A stretch of DNA of 9,654 nucleotides from Candidatus Atribacteria bacterium (GTDB taxonomy: Bacteria; Atribacterota; Phoenicimicrobiia; Phoenicimicrobiales; Stramentimicrobiaceae). Below, in pieces: positions 1-6,064 of this stretch (position 1 is the first letter of the stretch; each line of letters begins with the position of its first letter). The notes under the pieces are model-generated. The model was not told where the DNA came from, made no database searches, and saw only the letters and a program-made list of their open reading frames with translations. The position numbers and the translations under genes are program-made. The stretch spans positions 1-9,654 of the forward strand of contig JAFGSC010000022.1 in the NCBI GenBank assembly GCA_016934875.1, read 5' to 3'.

Positions 1-2
1 TC

Positions 3-146
3 ACTGAGGCTCGATTTGATTTTCTTGCAGGGCTTCAGATCTATTTGGAGAGCAGGTTGCGTAAACCTGTCGATCTTATTAGAAAACGCAAGGGACTGAG
101 TGATCGATTTTTAATACGAATTGAGAGGGATATCAAATATGTCTGA
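3..146 (+). CDS. mntA: MNT-type nucleotidyltransferase (MntA-like antitoxin), C-terminal part
   Basis: Open from the left edge to TGA at 144-146, giving 47 codons of the C-terminal end only. The visible part contains FLAGLQIYLESRLRKPVDL, then a basic stretch, and ends RDIKYV. This layout (helix, then a K/R-x-VDL strand, then a terminal helix ending in a Y-V) is typical of the end of minimal nucleotidyltransferases. These act as antitoxins by AMPylating the partner HepT toxin; that role is family knowledge. The catalytic GSxxxG and DxD region lies outside the window, so activity cannot be judged. Its stop overlaps the ATG of the following hepT remnant by 8 bases, the close coupling expected of this module. 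Its partner toxin is dead, so this gene may also be decaying, although the visible part has no disruption. Confidence 0.6.
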   Translation, partial: TEARFDFLAGLQIYLESRLRKPVDLIRKRKGLSDRFLIRIERDIKYV

Positions 147-465
147 AGAAGAAATTGTTGATATCCTGGATTTGATGCTGGCCTCCATTAGCCTTGTTAA
201 GGAGTGATTTTCAAAGATCGGAAAATCTGAGGACTTTGTGTAAAGCTCGGATGGATTTACGCTTCTGGAATAAATTTCCATGCGGCTCCAGGTCATTGGT
301 GAGTCGGTATAACTAATCCAAAAAAAGAATCCTTCAATCTTGTATCGTTATGCTGATATCGAGTGGAATAAGATCGCAAGGTTCCGGGATCTTGTTTCCC
401 ATCATTACGAACAGATCGATTATGAAATAGTATACGATATCTGCAAGAACCATCTGCCAAAACCC
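139..465 (+). pseudogene. hepT: HepT-family toxin (DUF86, HEPN fold), broken by four in-frame stops
   Basis: Reading from ATG at 139 gives MSEEEIVDILDLMLASISLV, followed by recognisable HepT sequence in the same frame to about 465. The frame is interrupted by TGA at 205 and TAA at 241, 271 and 310. Downstream of the stops the frame still encodes SMRLQVIGES (the helix with the conserved IGE) and IARFRDLVSHHYEQID. The latter is the RxxxxxHxY-type HEPN catalytic motif of HepT ribonuclease toxins. The frame is kept throughout, so decay was by base substitution rather than indels. Intact members are about 110-140 residues, which matches this span. The start overlaps the end of the nucleotidyltransferase by 8 bases. 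The longest uninterrupted product would be only 22 residues, so it is almost certainly non-functional. The 3' limit is uncertain because the frame runs on into an antitoxin-like tail. Confidence 0.72.
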
Positions 466-615
466 TTGGCAGTAACCGCAGCGCTAATAAGGGAAGCGAC
501 CCTGCAATAGCTGGAGGATAACGAGGATTTGGACATGCTCAAACAGGCCCGGTCGCAATCCCGCGACAGCAACCCTCTGAAACAATTTAGAAAAGAACTT
601 GGCATGGACAGTTGA
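457..615 (+). pseudogene. Phd/YefM or RelB-like antitoxin, C-terminal remnant
   Basis: The same frame as the hepT remnant continues through KPLAV and a TAG at 508-510, then reads LEDNEDLDMLKQARSQ and ends KQFRKELGMDS at TGA 613-615. A KPxAV strand, an L-E-D-x-E-D-L helix and a short acidic/basic tail ending in ELG are the usual arrangement of the C-terminal half of Phd/YefM/RelB antitoxins. No N-terminal DNA-binding half is visible; upstream sequence belongs to hepT. The tail overlaps the start of a RelE-like toxin frame, the standard antitoxin-toxin order, which supports the call. The family is inferred from a short and interrupted stretch, so the exact antitoxin type is uncertain. Confidence 0.45.
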
Positions 616-865
616 AATCAGCGACATTATTGAACGTCAATTGAGAAAACTGGATCGGCCCGTTTAAGAGCGTATTTCAGGCTGCCTGAACGAAAGGATC
701 GAGGGATGCAAAAACCCCCGCCATTTTGGAGAACCGTTTAGAGGTGACCGGGACGGATTCTGGCGATATCGAATTGGAGAATACAGGGTACTACTGTGCG
801 GCATACAGGACAGGAAAGCGACTGTCCCGGTTCTCACCATCGGCCATCGCCGTCAGAACCTATAA
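599..865 (+). pseudogene. relE: RelE/ParE-superfamily toxin, broken by one in-frame stop
   Basis: From TTG at 599 the frame reads AWTVEISDIIERQLRKLDRPV, meets TAA at 665-667, then continues in the same frame to TAA at 863-865. The distal part contains NPRHFGEP, DGFWRYRIGEYRVLL and VPVLTIGHRR. These are the signature elements of RelE-type mRNA interferases: the G-x-YR strand and the terminal I-G-H-R strand carrying basic residues. Full length would be about 88 codons, normal for RelE. The initiation codon is TTG, possibly a decayed ATG. It overlaps the antitoxin tail by 17 bases, as expected for a relBE pair. Family members often have Q at the position of the stop (RPVQ), so CAA to TAA is a plausible origin. 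The toxin is inferred to be dead. Confidence 0.72.
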
Positions 866-872
866 CCCCTGG

Positions 873-900
873 CCCATCACCTATTACCCATTACCCATTA
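873..900 (+). repeat. Four-copy heptamer tandem repeat, consensus CCCATTA
   Basis: Four contiguous 7-base units are visible: CCCATCA at 873, CCTATTA at 880, CCCATTA at 887 and CCCATTA at 894. The last two are identical and the first two differ by one base each. The repeat lies 8 bases after the relE remnant stop and about 130 bases before the flippase. Its function is unknown; it may be a slipped-strand repeat or a fragment of a dispersed repeat. Confidence 0.85.
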
Positions 901-969
901 CTTTCCCGATTTGGAGATGAAAAAAGAATACAGCGACAGATTTATAAGAATATATTCACTGTTCAGGAT

Positions 970-998
970 TTGACCCCGATCTTCTTTTCTTTTAATAC
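970..998 (+). promoter_or_regulatory. Possible sigma70-like promoter ahead of the polysaccharide genes
   Basis: TTGACC at 970-975 matches five of six bases of the -35 consensus. TAATAC follows at 993-998 after a 17-base spacer, or TTTAAT at 991-996 (five of six) after 15 bases. The position, 31 bases upstream of the flippase start and downstream of the toxin-antitoxin remnants, is right for the first promoter of the cluster. AT-rich DNA produces such matches by chance, so this is a candidate only. Confidence 0.3.
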
Positions 999-1028
999 TC
1001 AGTCCAAAAGGACAGATGTGGAATAAAA

Positions 1029-2384
1029 TTGAAAATCATTAACAAAATTTTTAATAAATTTAATTTTTCTACGAATCGCCGGAAAATATTTAGTAATATT
1101 TATTGGGCGGTAGTTGGAAAGGTAGTAAATATTTCTAGTGGACTCCTGGTTGGCATTTTTGTTGCCCGTTATCTAGGGCCAGAAGAATATGGCTTGATGA
1201 ATTATGTAATTAGCTATGTTGCTCTTTTTAGTATATTGGCCACGTTTGGTTTTGATAATATTGAGGTGCGTGAATTAGCAAGGAGATCATATCCAAAAGA
1301 ACAAATACTTGGCACAGCCCTTTATTTGAGGTTTTTTTTTGCAACAGCTACTATTCTGCTAATTATTATTACATTACTTCTTTTTGAACCAGATCATTTT
1401 ACATTTTGGATGATTATTGTTTATTCTTTATCGCTCATTTTCAATACATTTGCCATAATTCGTAATTATTTTACATCCATTGTTTTTAATGAATATATAG
1501 TAAAGACAGAAATAACCCGTACTATAATTGGGGCACTAATAAAAATTGGATTGTTGCTTGTCAAAGCTCCATTGGAATGGTTCATCATTTCCAGCACCTT
1601 TGATTTTTTCATTATAGCCTCTGGTTATATTTATTCATATCGTAAAAAGGTTAGCCATATAAAATCATGGTCATTCAAGAAAGAAATAGCTTTTTATCAA
1701 ATAAAAGAATCATTTCCGCTCCTTTTATCTGGCGCTGCCATTATAATTTATCAAAAAATTGATCAGATAATGATTCGTAGTATTATTGACAATAAAGCAG
1801 TTGGTCAATTTGCGGTAGCAGCCAAATTTGCTGAATTCATAATTTTTATTCCTGGTATTATTGCCCAAACGATTACTCCTTTATTGGTACAGGCCAGAGA
1901 GGAAAATCAAAAACTTTATGAATTGAAGAGACAGCAGTTTATGGATGTGATGGTGTGGGGTGCAATCGGCCTTAGTTTGGCAACTTCACTCTCTGCCAAA
2001 ATAATTATTACTGTACTTTATGGTCATGCCTATAACGAGGCAATTCCCGTATTACAAATTATGGCTTGGAAAGCTGCTTTTGCGTCTTTTTTGTTAGTGT
2101 CCGGTCAGATTATTATCATTCAAAACTTACAAAGATTTGCCGTAATCAGAAACATTATAGGGTGTCTCGTTAACGTAATACTTAATTTTGTAGTAATACC
2201 CAAATGGGGAATAATTGGTGCTGCCTGGACGGCGATTGTTACTTTTGCAGTAGCCGGTTATTTTTCCCATTTGGTAATTAAGCCATACAGAGAAATCTTT
2301 AAAATTCAGACCGACTCAATTCTAAAAGGATATTTAAGAATTCCCAAAATCTTAACTAAAAAAAATGAAAATGAAGAAAATTAA
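1029..2384 (+). CDS. wzx: Wzx-type polysaccharide flippase (MOP superfamily)
   Basis: An integral inner-membrane protein of 451 residues, the usual size for RfbX/Wzx flippases, which move undecaprenyl-pyrophosphate-linked repeat units across the membrane. The N-terminal signature GIFVARYLGPEEYG (residues 42-55) is the classic start of the Polysacc_synt domain. It is followed by strongly hydrophobic helices, for example residues 102-119 and around 125-145. A charged cytoplasmic loop lies near 205-225, and a polysaccharide synthesis C-terminal helical bundle covers about 310-430. The start is TTG at 1029: no ATG lies upstream before the in-frame stop at 993, and only a weak GGA at 1020-1022 sits before it. 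The last 20 bases overlap the pyruvyl transferase, which implies translational coupling. The family is clear; the substrate cannot be inferred from the sequence. Confidence 0.9.
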   Translation: MKIINKIFNKFNFSTNRRKIFSNIYWAVVGKVVNISSGLLVGIFVARYLGPEEYGLMNYVISYVALFSILATFGFDNIEVRELARRSYPKEQILGTALYLRFFFATATILLIIITLLLFEPDHFTFWMIIVYSLSLIFNTFAIIRNYFTSIVFNEYIVKTEITRTIIGALIKIGLLLVKAPLEWFIISSTFDFFIIASGYIYSYRKKVSHIKSWSFKKEIAFYQIKESFPLLLSGAAIIIYQKIDQIMIRSIIDNKAVGQFAVAAKFAEFIIFIPGIIAQTITPLLVQAREENQKLYELKRQQFMDVMVWGAIGLSLATSLSAKIIITVLYGHAYNEAIPVLQIMAWKAAFASFLLVSGQIIIIQNLQRFAVIRNIIGCLVNVILNFVVIPKWGIIGAAWTAIVTFAVAGYFSHLVIKPYREIFKIQTDSILKGYLRIPKILTKKNENEEN

Positions 2385-3573
2385 AATAGTTGGTCAACCC
2401 ATGTATAATATTGGTGACTTAGCTGCATGTAAAGCATTAGTTAATTTATTTAAAGCTGATGGCAACTATGAGGTTGAATTAGCATTTCCACAGAATTGCA
2501 TGGTTGATCCAGAGTTTCTGAAATTAAAGGACATTACTATTATTAAAAATATTCCAAAAATTTCAAAGGTTGAAAAGATTCTCACAATTCTATGCCCGAA
2601 TTTTCTTAAAATAAAATTATTCATTACAAATAAACAAAAATATAAACATATAACAAATGCTGATTTTATCCTTTTTTCGCCAGGCGGTTTAGAGTTAGGG
2701 CTATATAAATCATGGAATTACTTATGGTTAATGGCAACTTTAATTGCACTTAATAAAAAATTCGGGATATATTCTCGCTCAATGGGTGATTTCCGAGATA
2801 AAACTTTAACTGATTTTATTTTCAAAAGACAAGCAATTAAATTTTTGAAAAAATCTATATTCAACGGTTTAAGAGATTTGAAAAGCCAACAAAATGCACA
2901 GCAAGTAAAAGTGCCATTTTATCCTGCTATAGATGTTGTCTTTTCAAATATCCCAGACTATGTAATTTCAGCTAAAATAAGCAAAATGATTGGTGATAAT
3001 TATATTGTGTTTACCCCTTCAAAATTCGAATGGCATTATAAACTGAAAAAATATCCCACTGAAAGATTTTCCAAGTTATATATTTTGATATTAAATACAA
3101 TTATCAAAAATACAGATAAAAGTATTATTATGCTTCCTCATCTATACAGGGAAAATATTGATTCTTTATATTTTAACGATTTGAAAAAAAAATCTATAAA
3201 TCCTTCAAGAATAATTATTTTGGAAGATATTCCAAACCCTGATTTATATCAGAAAGTTATTAAGGGAGCTGATTTTACAATTGCTGCAAGGTTGCATCAA
3301 ATAATTTTTTCAATAAATAATCGAACGCCATTTTTGTGTTTAAGTTATGAACATAAGATGGAAGATATGTTACGAATACTCAATTTAGATAAATATTCTA
3401 TAAGAATAGAAGATCTCTTAGGCGATAGGTTTAATATAAAAGAATTATTGATCGACATTTTAAGTGGGAAAAAAGAACAGCTTCAAGAGATTACTGCTGC
3501 TCAAAAGAAAGCACAAAAAGTAGCGCGAAACAGTTTTCACGTTTTACTAAAAAGACTTAATAGCATTCATTAG
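2365..3573 (+). CDS. Polysaccharide pyruvyl transferase family protein (CsaB/WcaK-like)
   Basis: A 402-residue cytoplasmic enzyme of the PS_pyruv_trans family, whose members transfer pyruvate from phosphoenolpyruvate to form a ketal on a sugar of the repeat unit. Visible family elements are the N-terminal QPMYNIGDLA (11-20), DFILFSPGGLELG (100-112, the glycine-rich loop after a strand) and YSRSMGDF (136-143). Further on are IMLPHLYRE (255-263), ADFTIAARLHQIIFSINNRTP (302-322, with the conserved R-x-H) and LSYEHKMEDML (326-336). Length is normal. ATG at 2365 overlaps the flippase end by 20 bases; a second ATG at 2371 is possible. There is no clear ribosome binding site, consistent with coupling to the flippase. 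The gene is unusually AT-rich (13 GC of 60 at 2581-2640), suggesting foreign origin. Some members of this family have other or unknown roles, so substrate is open. Confidence 0.85.
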   Translation: MKMKKIKIVGQPMYNIGDLAACKALVNLFKADGNYEVELAFPQNCMVDPEFLKLKDITIIKNIPKISKVEKILTILCPNFLKIKLFITNKQKYKHITNADFILFSPGGLELGLYKSWNYLWLMATLIALNKKFGIYSRSMGDFRDKTLTDFIFKRQAIKFLKKSIFNGLRDLKSQQNAQQVKVPFYPAIDVVFSNIPDYVISAKISKMIGDNYIVFTPSKFEWHYKLKKYPTERFSKLYILILNTIIKNTDKSIIMLPHLYRENIDSLYFNDLKKKSINPSRIIILEDIPNPDLYQKVIKGADFTIAARLHQIIFSINNRTPFLCLSYEHKMEDMLRILNLDKYSIRIEDLLGDRFNIKELLIDILSGKKEQLQEITAAQKKAQKVARNSFHVLLKRLNSIH

Positions 3574-3610
3574 TAGATATTTTAAATTAATTTAAGCAGG
3601 TTGCAGCTTA

Positions 3611-4444
3611 ATGACAATACCTAATTTTTTCCTGGTAGGTGCAGCAAAGGCTGGTACCACGTCTTTTTACAATTATCTGAATCAGCATCCTGAAATCTAT
3701 ATGTGTCCGATTAAGGAACCACATTATTTCTGCAAGGACATCCGGTGCAAAGATTTTGGTGAATATTATAAGAAAAATGTTCATTTTGATGTTAAAAACT
3801 ATCTCAATCAACCAATTTTAGAAAAAAAGCATATTTCCTTTATTGAAGATCAAGACGAATATTTACAGCTTTTTAGAGAAAGGGAGAATTAAAAAATTAT
3901 TGGTGAAATTAGCAATGGATATTTATATAGCCATGTAGCCGCCAGAGAAATATATAAATTCAATCCAAGCGCAAAGGTTTTGATTGTTTTAAGAGATCCG
4001 ACCGAGCGCTCATTCTCACACTGGTTGATGGATTTGCGGGGAGATGAAGTTTATTTTAAGAAATTAAAAGATAGGATAAATAGTAAGAGGATTATTATCA
4101 TACCGGATATATATAGTTCTGATATACAACAAACTATTATATCAATGGCAATGCTAATGATTGGCGCACGTTATCATTCAATAGTATTTGCTATAAATAA
4201 TGAGGTTCCCTTTGTTGCTTTATCTTACGAACATAAGATTTCAGGCTTGCTAGAAATATTAAATCTACAGGAGTGCATGATAGATATTGAGCAACTGGGA
4301 AATGGGCAATTAAATATAGAGGCATCAGTTAATCAAATCGAAAAAATTGTTGAAGTAAATCTATTTCCCTCAAAAGCAAAATTAAAAGCCAGAGAGATAG
4401 CACGAAAATGCATGGATAATTTTGTGCGAAGGTATTCTGACTAA
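3611..4444 (+). pseudogene. Chimeric pseudogene: sulfotransferase front joined to pyruvyl transferase tail, with an in-frame stop
   Basis: One frame runs from ATG 3611 to TAA 4442-4444, interrupted only by TAA at 3890-3892. Before the stop are FLVGAAKAGTTSFYNYL and a following QHPEIYM, the PAPS-binding 5'-phosphosulfate loop of bacterial sulfotransferases, then a KEPHYF. After the stop the frame continues KIIGEISNGYLYS and AKVLIVLRDPTERSFSHWLMD, the 3'-phosphate-binding part (RxP...S) of the same family. From about 4049 the sequence changes to a polysaccharide pyruvyl transferase tail with IGARYHSIVFAINNEVPF and LSYEHK. By hand, an ungapped alignment with residues 281-358 of the upstream pyruvyl transferase gives 38 identities of 78. 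The C-terminal half of the sulfotransferase and the N-terminal two thirds of the pyruvyl transferase are missing. A product is unlikely unless the stop is read through. Start support is weak: AGG lies 11 bases before ATG. Confidence 0.8.
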
Positions 4445-4534
4445 GTGGCAATTCTATAATGAACCCCGATTTTCCAACTAGGTGTTAAGCTACTTTTTTT
4501 GTGATATCTTTTGATCGGGAACAGTAATTTTCGG

Positions 4535-4620
4535 TTAACTTTTCGAATCCTTAACTTTTTTTAAATTTCATATGCGACTTTCTAAACGGAAATTACTGAT
4601 CAATATATAGTAAAATTTCC
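4535..4620 (+). repeat. Short direct and inverted repeats in the gap before the polymerase
   Basis: The 235-base AT-rich gap 4445-4679 holds TTAACTTTT twice (4535-4543 and 4551-4559, 16-base period). It also holds a 7-base inverted pair, GGAAATT at 4588-4594 and AATTTCC at 4614-4620, with a 19-base loop. A second pair, AGTAATTT at 4523-4530 and AAATTACT at 4590-4597, competes with the first. No GC-rich terminator and no convincing promoter was seen, although TATAGT at 4606 could be a -10 box. All could be chance in AT-rich DNA. Confidence 0.3.
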
Positions 4621-4679
4621 ATTTTCAAAGAGCGAAATCAAAGATAAAGCGCAATCGAATATAGGAGTGTATATCTAAA

Positions 4680-6053
4680 TTGCTGTTCTTTTCCGGTGTT
4701 ATCACACTTCCTGCTTTTCTAATATTGCTTTGGAAACCTCATACGATTTTTCCCTTTATGGTGTTAATAATGGTAGGTTGCTTTGGCTTTTTTAATCCAG
4801 AGACATTTTGCCATATTAAAGGTATTTTTAAGCTCAAAGATATTATTTACGTCTCGATTTTTTCTGTCTTTTTTTTGCATCTCTTAGTGAAACCTTCGCG
4901 AAAGATAATAAAAACACCATTTAATATAGTTATCCTTGCCATTGTATTTTTAACTATCTTTGAAATACTTTATACCCTATGTCTCTATCCTGTCTCTCTT
5001 GTTTCTGCCATCCAAACGGGACGCGATTACTTTGCTTTTTTGCTTTTTTTCCCTGCACTGTACTTTTGGAATAAAGATAAGAAGCTATTTTTTTCTTTAA
5101 AAATATTTCTTGTAATCTCAGTTGCTGGTGCTTTGTTGATAATTGGAGCCACGGTTTTTGGGCAAGATTTTCTCCTCCCTTCTTACTTGAAGAGCAAGTT
5201 AAAAATCCAAAGTTTGGGAGGGTTTGATGTCAATCGCTTGTATATACCGGGCAACCACCTTATTGCGATTTCCTATAGCATGCTATTTTGGCTTATAGCG
5301 ATGAACCGAAAGCTTCCTTATAGGAGGCTTCTTGTTGCTCTTACCTTATTATTGGGTATGGCATGGTTTTTTTCTTTTTCTCGAGCAAATTGGATATTCA
5401 TGTGCGTAACAATGATTTCCCCAATATTGTTCAGCAAAAAAGCCCGGGAAATCAGGCTAAAAATTATTTGTCTCTTTTTGTCGCTGTTTCTCCTCCTAAT
5501 GATGGGGAGCTTTATCATTACGGAAACAAGAAGTTCTTCTAGCTGGAGGTTTCTGTTTAATCAAATAGGCACGATTCCATCAGACATCATCAAGCACGAG
5601 AGTACCTTTGGTTATCGTATGAAAGAGAGTCAGTATCGATTTGCTGTTCTCAAGGATCATTTTTGGTTAGGTTCGGGATTCCTTCACCCCAAGTACGTTC
5701 CTCAATTTTATGAAGTTCCCGAAATGATTGCAGACAAACCGGAACGGTGGGGATTGACAAGTGTGGATTGGGGACTCCTCAATTTACTGATAAATTTTGG
5801 CATGTTAGGAGTTGCATGGTTTGTCTCTCTTGTTGTAGTTGTGCATAGGCGGATGAAGAAAATTATTCATGCTTTAAAACCTATTGTAGAAAAATCGCTG
5901 GTAATTGGAGCACTCGCATGGTTTTGGGGAGCGGTTATTTCTTTTGTGACCCTCCCAAATTTTACTTATTTCCCAAGTATTATTCTTTTTGCCACTCTGC
6001 TGGCGGCAGTAGAGTCGGTTTATGCTACGAGACAAATACAACAAAATATTTAG
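4680..6053 (+). CDS. wzy: O-antigen polymerase/ligase family membrane protein (Wzy/WaaL-like)
   Basis: An integral membrane protein of 457 residues with about ten or more hydrophobic segments, for example near 5-33, 54-70, 82-105, 117-130, 141-160, 192-208, 217-250, 262-281, 366-389 and 407-446. The pattern LLLGMAWFFSFSRANWIFM (223-241) is the hallmark 'SR-x-x-W' helix of the Wzy_C/O-antigen ligase domain. It is followed by a large periplasmic loop (about 282-365) with a conserved-type FAVLKDHFWLGSGF. These proteins polymerise lipid-linked repeat units (Wzy) or attach chains to lipid A core (WaaL). With a Wzx nearby, Wzy is favoured but sequence alone does not separate them. The start is TTG at 4680; AGGAG at 4663-4667 lies 12 bases away, rather far, and an in-frame stop sits at 4662. 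The gene is separated from the broken gene upstream by 235 bases. Confidence 0.82.
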   Translation: MLFFSGVITLPAFLILLWKPHTIFPFMVLIMVGCFGFFNPETFCHIKGIFKLKDIIYVSIFSVFFLHLLVKPSRKIIKTPFNIVILAIVFLTIFEILYTLCLYPVSLVSAIQTGRDYFAFLLFFPALYFWNKDKKLFFSLKIFLVISVAGALLIIGATVFGQDFLLPSYLKSKLKIQSLGGFDVNRLYIPGNHLIAISYSMLFWLIAMNRKLPYRRLLVALTLLLGMAWFFSFSRANWIFMCVTMISPILFSKKAREIRLKIICLFLSLFLLLMMGSFIITETRSSSSWRFLFNQIGTIPSDIIKHESTFGYRMKESQYRFAVLKDHFWLGSGFLHPKYVPQFYEVPEMIADKPERWGLTSVDWGLLNLLINFGMLGVAWFVSLVVVVHRRMKKIIHALKPIVEKSLVIGALAWFWGAVISFVTLPNFTYFPSIILFATLLAAVESVYATRQIQQNI

Positions 6054-6055
6054 AT

Positions 6056-6059
6056 GGAG
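6056..6059 (+). promoter_or_regulatory. Ribosome binding site deciding a TTG start
   Basis: GGAG lies five bases before TTG 6065 and directly after the polymerase stop. It supports TTG as the start of the glycosyltransferase. The nearby ATG at 6054 is in another frame and reaches a stop after seven codons. Confidence 0.5.
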
Positions 6060-6064
6060 CTTAG

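Noticed and set aside
873..900. CRISPR array
   Set aside because: Units are only 7 bases, directly contiguous, with no spacers.
917..973. 18-residue frame starting ATG 917 after GGAG
   Set aside because: The GGAG touches the ATG, leaving no room for ribosome spacing, and the peptide is not recognisable.
796..1026. 76-codon frame across the relE end and the gap
   Set aside because: It is out of phase with the RelE-like frame, is rich in proline and serine because of the repeat, and resembles no protein family.
139..4444. An alternative genetic code that reads TAA, TAG or TGA as sense, which would rescue the broken genes
   Set aside because: Intact genes in the window end normally at family-typical lengths on TAA (flippase, GT2, GT4), TAG (pyruvyl transferase, polymerase) and TGA (7123 gene). 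All three codons therefore act as stops.
4486..4502. Rho-independent terminator at the T run after the chimeric pseudogene
   Set aside because: The T run is not preceded by a GC-rich hairpin, so there is no terminator structure to support.
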